Assembly (NCBI GenBank): GCA_030149815.1
Contig: JASLHI010000015.1
Coordinates: 31,606-95,605 of the forward strand
Source of the DNA: Aquirhabdus sp.
Lineage (GTDB): Bacteria; Pseudomonadota; Gammaproteobacteria; Pseudomonadales; Moraxellaceae
Length of the DNA stretch: 64,000 nt
Reading direction: 5' to 3'
The position numbers and the translations under genes are program-made. The notes beneath the pieces are model-generated. The model searched no databases. It saw nothing but the letters and a program-made list of their open reading frames with translations, and was not told the origin of the DNA. Shown piece by piece: positions 8,027 through 17,723 of the stretch (within the stretch, counting starts at the first letter, position 1; each line of letters begins with the position of its first letter).

Positions 8027-9400
8027 ATGTTAATACAGCGTGGTGGTTTGAAAGTTGTCGCTGGATTAGGCAAGACAGGTGTGTCTGTTGTGCGCTATTT
8101 GGTCGATCAAGGTTATAAAGTTGCAGTCACGGATACACGGCTTGATCCGCCAGGACTGGTGGATTTACCTGATGATGTCGCATGTCATTTGGGTGGTCTA
8201 GATCAAGAGCTTTTATGCCGAGCAGAAGAGATTATCTTAAGTCCTGGTTTGGCGTTATCTGAACCTGCGGTTCAAGCAGCGATTGCGAAGGGTGTTTCGG
8301 TCATTGGTGATATCCAGCTATTACGTCGTGCAACGGCAGCACCGATTGTTGCGATCACAGGATCAAATGCAAAAAGTACCGTGACAACTTTGGTTGGTGA
8401 GATGGCTGAAAATGCAGGTCTACGCGTTGCGGTTGGTGGGAATTTAGGTAAGCCTGCACTTGAGCTGTTGGATAATGATCCTGAGTTGATTGTTTTAGAG
8501 TTATCTAGTTTTCAGTTGGAAACGACATCAAATTTAGCCGCAGCAGTTGCGGTGGTTTTGAATATCAGTGAAGACCACATGGATCGTTATGATGACATGT
8601 TGGCGTACCATACTGCTAAACATCGTATTTTTCAGCAATGCCAGAGTTATGTGGTTAATCGTGATGATACGTTGACCAGACCATTAATCGCAGACACCAC
8701 ACCAATGCGTAGTTTTGGTTTAAATGCGCCAGATATTAATGATTTCGGAATCTTGCGTGATTTAGATGGCACGATGTGGCTGGCAAAAGGTCGTAATCGT
8801 TTACTCTCAACTCGCGAAATGAAAATTCAAGGCAGTCACAATGCAGCGAATGCATTAGCAGCGTTGGCTTTAGGCGAGGCAGTCGGCTTGCCAATGGATG
8901 TAATGCTCAAGACATTGCGCGAGTTTGCAGGCTTGGCACATCGTTGTCAGTTTGTAGCTGAGCAACAAGGAGTACGTTTCTATAATGATTCTAAAGGCAC
9001 AAATGTCGGTGCAACGCTTGCAGCAATTGAAGGGTTAGGTGCTGCGCTGACGTCGACATGTGTGAGTAAGCCGAGCGGTAAGTTAGCGGTGATTTTAGGC
9101 GGTGTCGGTAAAGGTCAAGACTTTAAGCCATTGGCAGCACCTTTGGGACGTTTTGGACGTATTGTGGTATTGATTGGTGAAGACGCGCCGATTATTGAGG
9201 CGGCCTTGCAAGCGACATTTGCTGAGCATCAGGTTGCGATTGTCCATGCTGCAACATTGAGTGATGCGTTAGAGCAATGTCGCAGGGTAAGTCTCGCTGG
9301 CGATGCGGTTTTGTTGTCACCAGCATGTGCGAGTTTTGATATGTTCCTCAATTATGAGGATCGGGGTACTCAGTTTGAACAGTTGGTATTAGCTGTTTAG
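8027..9400 (+). CDS. murD: MurD, UDP-N-acetylmuramoylalanine-D-glutamate ligase
   Basis: MurD adds D-Glu to UDP-MurNAc-L-Ala in the cytoplasm. The P-loop is TGSNAKST at 111-118, where most bacteria have G-T-N-G-K-S/T; the Ser/Ala variant is the form I associate with Acinetobacter relatives. Other ligase motifs are present: ELSSFQLE, LNISEDHMDRY, HRCQFV and NDSKGTNVGAT. The 457-residue length is normal. AAGGAG lies 7 bases before the ATG. ftsW follows in the same direction after 79 bases, an isolated murD-ftsW pair and not a full dcw cluster. Confidence 0.96.
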   Translation: MLIQRGGLKVVAGLGKTGVSVVRYLVDQGYKVAVTDTRLDPPGLVDLPDDVACHLGGLDQELLCRAEEIILSPGLALSEPAVQAAIAKGVSVIGDIQLLRRATAAPIVAITGSNAKSTVTTLVGEMAENAGLRVAVGGNLGKPALELLDNDPELIVLELSSFQLETTSNLAAAVAVVLNISEDHMDRYDDMLAYHTAKHRIFQQCQSYVVNRDDTLTRPLIADTTPMRSFGLNAPDINDFGILRDLDGTMWLAKGRNRLLSTREMKIQGSHNAANALAALALGEAVGLPMDVMLKTLREFAGLAHRCQFVAEQQGVRFYNDSKGTNVGATLAAIEGLGAALTSTCVSKPSGKLAVILGGVGKGQDFKPLAAPLGRFGRIVVLIGEDAPIIEAALQATFAEHQVAIVHAATLSDALEQCRRVSLAGDAVLLSPACASFDMFLNYEDRGTQFEQLVLAV

Positions 9401-9479
9401 AGCATTTATCTTTTGCAAAGAAAATAAGTTGGGCTATATAAATTGGAACATATAAATATGGACATGACAGGTATCAAGC

Positions 9480-10700
9480 ATGGTTTCTAAGTCGGTAAAA
9501 GATGTTCAATCTCGCTTAAGTACCTTATGGAGCAAGTTTGTATCCATTCCTTCAGTGGTTGACGAACTGACTGCACGTCGTGTCTTGCTGTTTAGTGTCA
9601 TTGCGCTGATTTGTATTGGGACAACGATGATTGGTTCTGCATCGATTCCTTATGGTGATTATAAATATCATCAACCTTTGTATTTCATTACGCGGCAATT
9701 GATCTATCTATTTGTTGGCTTGATTGCGGTTTTTGTCGCGTCGCGAATTCCCTTAAAAGCATGGTTTAGTCAGACCTTCTTATTATGGTTTATGGTCTGG
9801 ATCTTGTTGGCGCTTGTACTTATCCCAGGTATCGGTGCAGACGTGAATGGTTCAAAACGCTGGATTAAACTTGCAGGTTTTACGTTTCAGCCTTCCGAAT
9901 TTGCAAAATTTGTAATGGTGCTTTTTACGGCGGATTATGTGGTACGTCGTGAAGATGAAATTCGATTTAGCTGGTCAGGATTTTTTCGACTACTTGTCCC
10001 CATGGTGTCCGTGTTGACAATGATTATTCTTGAACCTGATCTCGGGGCGAGTGTGGTGGTCGTTGCCAGTATGATGGCAGTTTTCTTTCTTGCTGGAGCA
10101 CCAGTACGTCAATTTGGTGTCATGCTTGGAGGAGCATTATTATCATTAGCCATTGCGATTATTTTTGAACCTTATCGCTTGAAGCGCATGACCACCTTTA
10201 TGAATCCTTGGGATGATGAGTTAGGTGCAGATTATCAGCTTAAGCAAAGCTTGATTGCGTTTGGTCGTGGCGAAATAACAGGTGCAGGCTTAGGTCATAG
10301 CGTCCAGAAATTATCTTATTTACCAGAAGCACATACTGACTTCTTACTGGCTATTATTGGTGAGGAATTGGGTTTTGTTGGGATTGCGTGTTTATTTGGT
10401 TTGCTGATGATTATGGTTATTTCGTGTATGCGCATTGGGCATCGCGCATTAACAAATCACTATGCCTCTGCGGGTTATCTGGCTTATGGGATTGCCACGA
10501 TTTTCTTGCTACAGATTCTGGTGAATGGCGGAATGAACATGGGTATGCTGCCCACTAAAGGTCTGACTTTACCATTTATTAGTTATGGCGGTACGTCTTT
10601 AGTAATCTCTTTGATGATGATTGGCGTATTGCTACGCATCGATCAGGAAACTCAAAAACCGAAACCGCGTAGTGCGCGAGAGGCGTATTTGGCGGGCTAG
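9480..10700 (+). CDS. ftsW: FtsW, septal peptidoglycan polymerase (SEDS family)
   Basis: FtsW is the division-specific SEDS glycosyltransferase that works with FtsI. The 406-residue protein has about ten membrane segments after a 35-residue cytoplasmic N-terminus. SEDS motifs are seen: GSKRWIKLAGFTFQPSEFAK, GAGLGHSVQKLSYLPEAHTD, GEELGF and FISYGGTSL. The ATG at 9480 has only a weak purine-rich site (GACAGG) upstream; two nearby ATGs are out of frame. It follows murD and probably shares its transcript. Confidence 0.94.
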   Translation: MVSKSVKDVQSRLSTLWSKFVSIPSVVDELTARRVLLFSVIALICIGTTMIGSASIPYGDYKYHQPLYFITRQLIYLFVGLIAVFVASRIPLKAWFSQTFLLWFMVWILLALVLIPGIGADVNGSKRWIKLAGFTFQPSEFAKFVMVLFTADYVVRREDEIRFSWSGFFRLLVPMVSVLTMIILEPDLGASVVVVASMMAVFFLAGAPVRQFGVMLGGALLSLAIAIIFEPYRLKRMTTFMNPWDDELGADYQLKQSLIAFGRGEITGAGLGHSVQKLSYLPEAHTDFLLAIIGEELGFVGIACLFGLLMIMVISCMRIGHRALTNHYASAGYLAYGIATIFLLQILVNGGMNMGMLPTKGLTLPFISYGGTSLVISLMMIGVLLRIDQETQKPKPRSAREAYLAG

Positions 10701-10723
10701 TGTTTAGGTTTTTAAAGTAAGTA

Positions 10724-10757
10724 AAAAAGCCCATTTCAATGTTTTAATGGGCTTTTT
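10724..10757. terminator. Bidirectional terminator between ftsW and gluQ
   Basis: AAAAAGCCCATT and AATGGGCTTTTT form a 12-bp perfect stem with a 10-base loop. It has A-runs on one side and T-runs on the other, so it serves both converging genes. Confidence 0.92.
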
Positions 10758-10836
10758 ATTATTGGTGGTTTGCGTACCACGGCGCACCAGACTAATCGTA
10801 TTGGCTTGATTGTAGTGTTTAAGCACTTATAGAACA

Positions 10837-11742
10837 CTAAAGAAAAACTCCAGAAATCTGAGTCTCTCTTGGAACTCGATTTAGATCCCAAACTTTAGCT
10901 GCACGTTCTAAAAAATCATTCACAGAGTTTGCTTCAACATGATCTTGCCCTAGTGCCGTAAATGCTTTTTGCAAGGTTGAGAGGATTTCAGTACACTCCA
11001 AAGCCATAGCAAGATTTTGTTTAGAGAGCTTCTGACCTTGCGCATTCATGGCTAATGGAATATGACAATAGGTTGGCTCAATTGTGGATAGTGCAGGTAA
11101 TTTTAGTGTGTTCAGACATTTTCTTAGCCATATTTGTCGAGCTGTGTTATCGAGTAGATCTGCACCACGCACAATATCCGTGACATTCTGCCGCATATCA
11201 TCGACGACAACAGCGAGCTGATAACTAATAATTCCATCGCGTCGCCGTAAGACAAAGTCACCCGTAGTTTGAGTTAAATTCTCGCAAATTTTTCCCTGAA
11301 TCTGATCGACAAAACAGATGAGTTCATCTGGTACACGTAGACGGATGGCATTGCCTTCAAACGGTAAGTTCTTATCTCGACAGGTATTCGGATAGGCAGT
11401 CTGACCTATTAACTGCTTGCGACTACAAGCGCAGGCATAAACTAACCCTTTGGTAGCAAGTGCATCAATGATGTGATGATAATACGCAAGATGATCTTGC
11501 TGACGTTCAATCGGTTGATCCGCATGTAAACCATAGGCATTTAGGGCAGCCAGAATCTGTTCTTCTGCACCAAGCTGATTACGCGGAATGTCTGTATCTT
11601 CGATGCGGACTAGCCAATGACCGTGATGTTGACGTGCTTCGCACCAGCTAGCGAGTGCGGTGACGAGTGAGCCGAAATGCAACGGGCCGGTTGGCGATGG
11701 CGCGAACCGACCCGTGTATGAGTGTTCAGGATGCAAGATCAA
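10837..11742 (-). CDS. gluQ: Glutamyl-Q tRNA(Asp) synthetase
   Basis: GluQ resembles the catalytic half of glutamyl-tRNA synthetase and attaches Glu to queuosine at position 34 of tRNA-Asp. Visible are the HIGH-like region GRFAPSPTGPLHFGSL at 11-26, a four-Cys zinc site (ACACSR ... TCRDK) and a KMSKS-like QKLSKQN. There is no anticodon-binding domain, and the length (301) fits the family. The start is a TTG; a second in-frame TTG six bases later at 11736 is better spaced from GAGAA and may be the true start. It lies 20 bases after dksA, the usual dksA-gluQ operon. Confidence 0.93.
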   Translation of the reverse strand: MILHPEHSYTGRFAPSPTGPLHFGSLVTALASWCEARQHHGHWLVRIEDTDIPRNQLGAEEQILAALNAYGLHADQPIERQQDHLAYYHHIIDALATKGLVYACACSRKQLIGQTAYPNTCRDKNLPFEGNAIRLRVPDELICFVDQIQGKICENLTQTTGDFVLRRRDGIISYQLAVVVDDMRQNVTDIVRGADLLDNTARQIWLRKCLNTLKLPALSTIEPTYCHIPLAMNAQGQKLSKQNLAMALECTEILSTLQKAFTALGQDHVEANSVNDFLERAAKVWDLNRVPRETQISGVFL

Positions 11743-11762
11743 TTCTCACACCGTGATATGTA

Positions 11763-12260
11763 TTAACCGTTGTTCTGCTTTTCTTTGATTTCAGAAAGCG
11801 TTTTGCAGTCGATACATTGAGTTGCAGTTGGACGTGCTTCTAGACGACGTAAACCGATCTCAATGCCACATGTTTCACAATAGCCATAATCTTCGTCATC
11901 GATTTCTTTAATTGATTTCTCAATTTTACGAATCAATTTACGTTCACGATCTCGTGTGCGGAGTTCAATAGCAAACTCTTCTTCTTGAGTCGCACGATCA
12001 TTCACATCTGCCATGACGTTTGATTCGTCTTGCATATGAGTCATGGTGCGATCAACTTCTTGCATGAGTTCTGCGCGCCAAGCGTTGAGGATACGTCGGA
12101 AGTGATCGAGTTGACCTTCAGACATATATTCTTCACCGGCCGCGAGAACATATGGTTCTATGCCATATAAACTTGCCGCTGTTCCGCCTAATGTCGAAGC
12201 TGATGCCTTCGGTTTTGGTTTCGCAGCACTTTTGCGTGGTGTCTTAGTCGAGTCGGTCAT
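11763..12260 (-). CDS. dksA: DksA, RNA polymerase-binding transcription factor
   Basis: DksA enters the secondary channel of RNA polymerase and, with ppGpp, mediates the stringent response. This 165-residue copy has a Lys/Pro/Ala-rich N-terminal extension (about 1-28), the coiled coil with the tip motif DVNDRA (DxxDxA), and a C-terminal zinc finger with CETC and CIDC. The open frame runs 39 codons further upstream to 12377, but the ATG at 12260 gives the normal family start; the ribosome site before it is weak and an AGGAAG lies too far upstream. gluQ follows in the same operon. Confidence 0.95.
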   Translation of the reverse strand: MTDSTKTPRKSAAKPKPKASASTLGGTAASLYGIEPYVLAAGEEYMSEGQLDHFRRILNAWRAELMQEVDRTMTHMQDESNVMADVNDRATQEEEFAIELRTRDRERKLIRKIEKSIKEIDDEDYGYCETCGIEIGLRRLEARPTATQCIDCKTLSEIKEKQNNG

Positions 12261-12431
12261 ATTTTTGGTTACCGTTGCTGGTGTTACTTCCTGTAGGTGA
12301 GTTAGACCGCTTAGGAAGCGCAATATCAGAAAAAAATTTTCAGCGCGTCTTTTATCACGATTTTTCAGTCTAAGCAATAATTAGCATGAAAACATTTCTA
12401 ACTTCTATTTCCAATCTACTCAGCGGGCTTT

Positions 12432-13265
12432 TTAGTAGCCCGAAGAATTAAAATCTACTCCTGCGGGCATGGATGTCAACCGAGAAATTCCTGTATTGAT
12501 TTGTCCATTTGCATATAAGTCAAACCATCGATACCCAGGAGGTAGGTTATCTAGGGTGAACGAGTCGCAAAGTGGCTTAAATTGAATGCAGGTTGATGGG
12601 CATGCCCATACTTTGACTGATCCGCGAGTAAATTCGAAATTCTGATGAATATGTCCGTGTATAACCGCTTTGACTTGTGGTGCTTGATCGACAATAGTCC
12701 AGAAGTCGTCTGCATTTGATAGACCAGTTTGATCTAGCCACTCCGATTGAATCGGGATAGGGTTGTGGTGCATTGCAATAATAATATGTCTATCTGGGTA
12801 ATGACGCAGTTGTTTATCGAGCCAAAGCAATTCTTCTGCTATGAAATGTCCTCTAATTTCATGGTCGCTACTGGAATTCAACATCACAATAAGCCACTGA
12901 TTGCCTAATGTGATGATATTCATATTTGCAGCATTATTTTGTTGAGCTAGGAATAAGTCATTTAAATCATGATTTCCTTGGAGCCATACGCAAGGCTCTT
13001 CAAACGTCTGCATCTTATCGAGAAACCGTGCATATGTTCTTTCAGAGGGTGTTTGTGCAATGTCGCCCGTTGCAACGAATAAAGATAATTTTTTGTCGGA
13101 ATTTTCTTTTTTGATGAGATCGATCACAGACTGAAAACTTTTTTCAGTATTCATGCCGAGTAATTCAGTATCACGACTTTCAAATAAGTGACAATCTGAG
13201 ACCTGTATGATGCGAATAGGTCGATCTGGGTCTGTTGTTGTGATGGACAACACATTTCTGCTCAA
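12432..13265 (-). CDS. cpdA: CpdA-like 3',5'-cyclic AMP phosphodiesterase
   Basis: The 277-residue metallophosphoesterase has all metal-binding motifs in order: DCHL near 24, GDIAQ near 68, GNHD near 97, AMHHNP near 166 and GHIHQ near 205. CpdA hydrolyses cAMP and so lowers CRP/Vfr-type signalling. The start is a TTG at 13265, supported by GGGAG seven bases upstream; no better ATG keeps the N-terminus. A short palindrome overlaps the stop (CGGGCT...AGCCCG at 12424-12442) without a proper T-run. It is followed by dksA on the same strand but separated by about 170 bases. Confidence 0.88.
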   Translation of the reverse strand: MSRNVLSITTTDPDRPIRIIQVSDCHLFESRDTELLGMNTEKSFQSVIDLIKKENSDKKLSLFVATGDIAQTPSERTYARFLDKMQTFEEPCVWLQGNHDLNDLFLAQQNNAANMNIITLGNQWLIVMLNSSSDHEIRGHFIAEELLWLDKQLRHYPDRHIIIAMHHNPIPIQSEWLDQTGLSNADDFWTIVDQAPQVKAVIHGHIHQNFEFTRGSVKVWACPSTCIQFKPLCDSFTLDNLPPGYRWFDLYANGQINTGISRLTSMPAGVDFNSSGY

Positions 13266-13734
13266 CTGTATGCTCCCATCAAATTTTTATGATTCATTTT
13301 TATGAATACTATAGCTGAGCTTGGGCTTAATTAGAACGTATTTCGGTGCAGTTAGTTTAAAAACATATTACCGGATTGATAAATTCGCACGCAATCCGTA
13401 CTTATTTTCGGTAGTGCACCAAAAACGATCATTGTGTGTATTTTGTTGGTGCGAGTAGTGTGGTAAAAATGAGAAATCATCTATATGCACTGATCTTGCG
13501 CATAAGAGGATAAAAGCCATTCAAAATTGGCATATTTTATATAAAGAGCTAAGTACAATTTACGGAATGCTTATATCTGATGTTTCAAAATACAGGAGTC
13601 TTGTGAACTTGGCATGACAATTGTATTAATAATTGTGACTGAAAAAGAAGTCTCACACCTTTGATGAGGATTTAATTAAAGGGTTCGTGATTTTCATAAA
13701 TGATAGACATAAATGTTCTTGGGGAGCATGAAGT
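13266..13734. other. Gene-free region before the porin gene
   Basis: About 470 AT-rich bases between cpdA and the porin gene, which diverge. No coding frame of note is seen. It presumably holds both promoters and includes a short palindrome listed separately. Confidence 0.6.
13617..13636. promoter_or_regulatory. Palindrome upstream of the porin gene
   Basis: ACAATT-N8-AATTGT is a perfect inverted repeat about 100 bases before the porin start. Position and symmetry suit an operator, but no regulator can be named, and such AT-rich dyads also arise by chance. Confidence 0.3.
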
Positions 13735-14940
13735 ATGAAAACAGCAATTGTGAAAACAGCAAAATTAACCGTGTTAGTGTCTTCATTAGCCGTATTAGGA
13801 CTGTCTGCAGTTGCATACGCTGATGACGCAACTGCACCGGCAGCACCAGCAGGTCCAGCACTGCCGTCATTTCCTAGCTTAGGTGGCGTGTTGAGTGCAG
13901 ATGCTAAACCATTTAGCTTTGATGCGGGTCCAGTTGGTAATGTATTTGTGACTGGTGTAGCGAGTGCCCTAGTACAAACTCAAAATAATCGTGTTGGTAA
14001 CGTCGCTAGCTCACAAACAGATGTGAGCAATGCTCAAGTTTTTCTCAACAAAACTGATGGCCTAGTTCAATTTTCTGGTCAATTTGGTAGCTATTCAATC
14101 CCTGCTTTAGGCGTACCTTATGTTAAAGCTGAGAAAACTCCTGCTGCGACTTACGGTGTTTTCTCTCAAGGATTTATCAAACTTGCACCAACAGATAGCT
14201 TTAACGTGATGGTTGGTAAGTTGCCGACATTGATTGGCGATGAATATACATTCTCATTTGAGAATATGAACATTCAACGTGGTTTGCTCTGGGGTCAAGA
14301 GCCTGCAGTCAGCCGCGGTGTTCAAGCTAACTATACACAAGGTCCTCTAGCATTATCTTTGTCCTTCAATGATGGCTATTACTCAAACAAATACAATACT
14401 GTATCTGCTGCTGCGACATATACGATGGACAGTGCGAATATTTTTGCATTCTCTGGTAGTGGTCATACTGGCGGTTTTAGTAATGTATCGTCTACAGCTA
14501 CGCCAATCTTGCAAAATAATGGGCAAATTTATAATTTGATCTACACTCATACTAGTGGTCCATGGACATTCCAACCGTACTTGCAATACAACTATGTTCC
14601 AGCATTAAGTCAACTAGGTACTAAGTCTGCATCGGCAACTGGCGCTGCGGTGTTGGGAAGCTACAAGATTAATGACAACTACAGCCTGCCAGTTCGTTTA
14701 GAATATATTACTTCGACGGGTAGCAAGAATGATCCTGCTGATCCAAGCTTGTTGTACGGCGCTGGTAGCAAAGCTTGGTCTCTGACGATCACGCCAACTT
14801 ATCAATACAAGATCTTCTTTGCGCGTGCTGAGTTGTCCTTTGTTGGAATTAACAAAGGAACAGCTGGTTCTGAATTTGGTGTGAATGGTGATAAAAAGAA
14901 CCAAGTTACAGGCTTACTTGAAACAGGCGTAATGTTCTAA
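13735..14940 (+). CDS. Outer-membrane beta-barrel porin (BBP2-like)
   Basis: The 401-residue protein has a signal peptide (about 1-29, ending AVAYA), then a short Ala/Pro-rich linker, then alternating beta strands through the whole length, ending in ETGVMF with the terminal Phe needed for BAM insertion. Motifs such as YGVFSQGFIKLAPTDSF and MVGKLPTLIGDEYTFSFEN, followed by NIQRGLLWGQEPAVSRGVQ, resemble the BBP2 family of proteobacterial porins. The transported solute is unknown. GGGGAG lies 8 bases before the ATG. A strong terminator follows, so the gene is monocistronic and probably highly expressed. Confidence 0.8.
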   Translation: MKTAIVKTAKLTVLVSSLAVLGLSAVAYADDATAPAAPAGPALPSFPSLGGVLSADAKPFSFDAGPVGNVFVTGVASALVQTQNNRVGNVASSQTDVSNAQVFLNKTDGLVQFSGQFGSYSIPALGVPYVKAEKTPAATYGVFSQGFIKLAPTDSFNVMVGKLPTLIGDEYTFSFENMNIQRGLLWGQEPAVSRGVQANYTQGPLALSLSFNDGYYSNKYNTVSAAATYTMDSANIFAFSGSGHTGGFSNVSSTATPILQNNGQIYNLIYTHTSGPWTFQPYLQYNYVPALSQLGTKSASATGAAVLGSYKINDNYSLPVRLEYITSTGSKNDPADPSLLYGAGSKAWSLTITPTYQYKIFFARAELSFVGINKGTAGSEFGVNGDKKNQVTGLLETGVMF

Positions 14941-14967
14941 GAAGTTAGCAAGTTAAGGTTTAAAAGT

Positions 14968-15004
14968 AAAAACCACAGTTTGAGTAATCAAGCTGTGGTT
15001 TTTT
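14968..15004 (+). terminator. Terminator of the porin gene
   Basis: AAAAACCACAG pairs with CTGTGGTTTTT around an inner TTGA/TCAA stem, followed by T-rich sequence. It lies 27 bases after the stop. Confidence 0.92.
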
Positions 15005-15140
15005 ATTGAGTCCATAAAAATATACTCATATTGCCGTTGATCACATACTCTACAGCACATGAACTATATTCATGCTAAAATGAGCGGTTTTTATCCAATT
15101 GGTGCTCTGCACCGCCCATTTAAGCATTGATGACCATATT

Positions 15141-17486
15141 ATGTCTGCTCCTAAAATAATTTCTGGCGCAACGCCTACGCCTTTGTTTGATTACGATAAA
15201 CATTGGGCATCGTGTTTTGAACCTGCGCCTTTTTTGCCGATGAGTCGTGCGGAAATGGACGTGCTCGGCTGGGATGCCTGTGATGTGATTATCATTAGCG
15301 GCGATGCGTATGTTGATCATCCATCATTTGGGATGGCGATTATTGGTCGTTTGCTTGAAGCACAAGGTTTTCGCGTAGGGATTATTGCCCAGCCTGATTG
15401 GCATTCGGCGGATGCGTTTAAAGTATTGGGTAAACCTGTTTATTGCTTTGGCGTAACCGCAGGCAATATGGACTCGATGATTAACCGTTATACGGCGGAT
15501 CGTAAAACGCGTTCTGATGATGCCTATTCGCCAAATAATGCACCTGATAAGCGTCCAGATCGTGCTGCGGTTGTATATTCGCAGCGTTGTCGTGAAGCGT
15601 ATTCTGATGTGCCAATTATTTTGGGTGGAATAGAAGCGAGTTTACGCCGTATTGCGCATTATGATTACTGGCAGGACAAAGTGCGTCGTTCGATTATTAC
15701 CGACGCCAAAGCCGATATTTTATTGTATGGCAATGCTGAACGTGCCATTGTTGATGTCGTGCATCGTCTGGCAAAAGGTGATCGTATTGATCAAATCACC
15801 GATTTACGCGGTACAAGTTTTATTCTTAACGAAGCACGTAAGGTTACAAAAGCAGATTATTTTGAAATCGCTAGTAATGATATCGATACGCCCGGACGTG
15901 TTGACGCGATTATCAATCCGTATGTGATGACCGAAGATTTAGACAGTTGTGATGTCGAAAAAAACAATCCTAAGAATCCAACTCCTTCAACCTATGAAGG
16001 TTTTGTTAAAGAAGTCGTACCTAATCCGATTGTGAATGCGGATATCGTCGAGAGTCGTAAACTTGATGATGATACTCAGATTGTCTCCTTGCGTCCTGCG
16101 CCAAGCAAAGCGATCAAGCATCGTCTGCCGCCACGTGAGTTGTCGGTGATTCGTTTGCCTGATTATGATCAGGTGAAAGATGATCCTGTGTTGTATGCCC
16201 ATGCCAATCGCATTTTGCATTTAGAAACCAATCCGGGTAATGCACGAGCAATGGTGCAACGTCATGGTGATCGTGATGTATGGCTGAATGCGCCGCCGAT
16301 TCCATTATCGACTGAAGAAATGGATTATGTCTTTGATCTGCCATATGCGCGTGTTCCACATCCTGTCTATGGCGATGCGCGTATTCCTGCATATGACATG
16401 ATCAAATTTTCGGTCAACATCATGCGCGGTTGTTTTGGGGGCTGCACGTTCTGTTCGATTACCGAGCATGAAGGACGTATTATCCAGAATCGTTCAGAAG
16501 AGTCGATTCTACGTGAAGTAGAAAGTATTCGCGATACAACGCCGGGGTTTACGGGGATTATTTCTGACCTCGGTGGCCCAACGGCAAATATGTATCGTCT
16601 GGCTTGTAAAGATCCTGAAATTGAAAAGAATTGCCGTAAACCTTCATGCGTTTATCCGGGCGTTTGCGAGAATCTGGAAACCGATCACAGCCATTTGACG
16701 CAGCTTTATCGCAAAGCACGTGGGCTGAAAGGCATTAAGAAGATTTTGATTGGTTCTGGTTTGCGCTATGACTTGGCGGTTCTGAATCCTGAATATGTTA
16801 AAGAGCTGGTGACGCACCACGTTGGCGGTTATTTGAAGATTGCGCCTGAGCATACCGAAGGCGGACCGTTGTCGAAGATGATGAAGCCAGGGATTGGGAC
16901 GTATGATCGCTTTAAGCAGTTGTTTGATCGCTTTAGTAAAGAAGCGGGTAAAGAGCAATATCTGATTCCTTACTTCATTGCGGCGCATCCAGGGACAACC
17001 GATCAGGACATGATGAATCTGGCGTTGTGGTTGAAGAAGAATGGTTTCCGCGCCGATCAGGTGCAGACGTTCTATCCATCGCCGATGGCAACTGCGACGA
17101 CGATGTACCATACGTTTAAGAATCCGTTACGCAAAGTCAGTCGTGGTAGTGAAACGGTAGATATTGTGAAAGGCGAGAAGCGTCGCCGTTTGCATAAGGC
17201 CTTCTTGCGTTATCACGATCCGAACAATTGGCCGTTGCTGCGTGAAGCGTTGAAGAGTATGGGGCGTGCAGATTTGATTGGTAATGCGAAGCATCAGTTG
17301 ATTCCGACTAATCAGCCGTTGAATAAGGAATCTGGCGAATATAGCACTGCGCGGAAGAAGAATTCTTCTGTGGCGGGTGATTCGCGTAAACGTTCAGGTT
17401 CTCAGCCTCAAAAGGGTCAGATTTTGACGCAGCATACAGGCTTGCCGCCAAGAGTGACTGGGGCGAAAAGGAAGCAGAAGGCTTAA
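15141..17486 (+). CDS. YgiQ-family radical SAM protein
   Basis: The 781-residue protein has the YgiQ layout: an N-terminal region (LFDYDKHWASCFEPAPFLPMS onward), a B12-binding-like domain, a central radical SAM core with Cys431, Cys435 and Cys438 in RGCFGGCTFCS, and a basic, disordered C-terminus (about 720-781). The three Cys would hold a 4Fe-4S cluster that cleaves S-adenosylmethionine. The biological substrate of YgiQ is not established. The frame is open from a TTG at 15099, but the ATG at 15141 gives the family-like MSAPKII start. No strong ribosome site is seen. Confidence 0.9.
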   Translation: MSAPKIISGATPTPLFDYDKHWASCFEPAPFLPMSRAEMDVLGWDACDVIIISGDAYVDHPSFGMAIIGRLLEAQGFRVGIIAQPDWHSADAFKVLGKPVYCFGVTAGNMDSMINRYTADRKTRSDDAYSPNNAPDKRPDRAAVVYSQRCREAYSDVPIILGGIEASLRRIAHYDYWQDKVRRSIITDAKADILLYGNAERAIVDVVHRLAKGDRIDQITDLRGTSFILNEARKVTKADYFEIASNDIDTPGRVDAIINPYVMTEDLDSCDVEKNNPKNPTPSTYEGFVKEVVPNPIVNADIVESRKLDDDTQIVSLRPAPSKAIKHRLPPRELSVIRLPDYDQVKDDPVLYAHANRILHLETNPGNARAMVQRHGDRDVWLNAPPIPLSTEEMDYVFDLPYARVPHPVYGDARIPAYDMIKFSVNIMRGCFGGCTFCSITEHEGRIIQNRSEESILREVESIRDTTPGFTGIISDLGGPTANMYRLACKDPEIEKNCRKPSCVYPGVCENLETDHSHLTQLYRKARGLKGIKKILIGSGLRYDLAVLNPEYVKELVTHHVGGYLKIAPEHTEGGPLSKMMKPGIGTYDRFKQLFDRFSKEAGKEQYLIPYFIAAHPGTTDQDMMNLALWLKKNGFRADQVQTFYPSPMATATTMYHTFKNPLRKVSRGSETVDIVKGEKRRRLHKAFLRYHDPNNWPLLREALKSMGRADLIGNAKHQLIPTNQPLNKESGEYSTARKKNSSVAGDSRKRSGSQPQKGQILTQHTGLPPRVTGAKRKQKA

Positions 17487-17510
17487 GCTGTTTTGAAAAA
17501 AATGCGGTTC

Positions 17511-17562
17511 CCTGAGCTTGTCGAAGGGTTGTTTGTGTGTGCAAAGGCTTCGACAGGCTCAG
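17511..17562. repeat. REP-like palindrome, copy 1 (TTCGACAGGCTCAG family)
   Basis: CCTGAGCTTGTCGAAGG at 17511-17527 and CTTCGACAGGCTCAG at 17548-17562 are inverted arms around a 20-base loop. The same arms, in the opposite arrangement, occur at 45206-45260. The sequence looks like the widespread short palindromic repeats often mobilised by RAYT proteins; no RAYT gene is in the window. Confidence 0.8.
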
Positions 17563-17723
17563 CCAGCTAACTTTTGTTTGCTGTGAAGTCTTCCCGAAGA
17601 TTTAGATGGGCGATATTTTGATGTTCAAAACCATCCCCATCCCGAACTACGCTATAGCTTCGTCTTGCGCTAGGGTGAAGCAGTGCTTCGCTAATCTTAG
17701 CTCATCCCCTTGAAGGGGAGGGC
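17563..17723. other. Gene-free spacer with degenerate repeat-like sequence
   Basis: Between the REP-like element and ybaK. It contains CCCCTTGAAGGGG at 17706-17718, a small palindrome just after the ybaK stop, without a T-run. No gene is seen. Confidence 0.4.

Noticed and set aside
12424..12442. Hairpin over the stop of cpdA
   Set aside because: CGGGCT...AGCCCG has a T-rich loop but no T-run after the stem on the minus strand, so it is not called a terminator.
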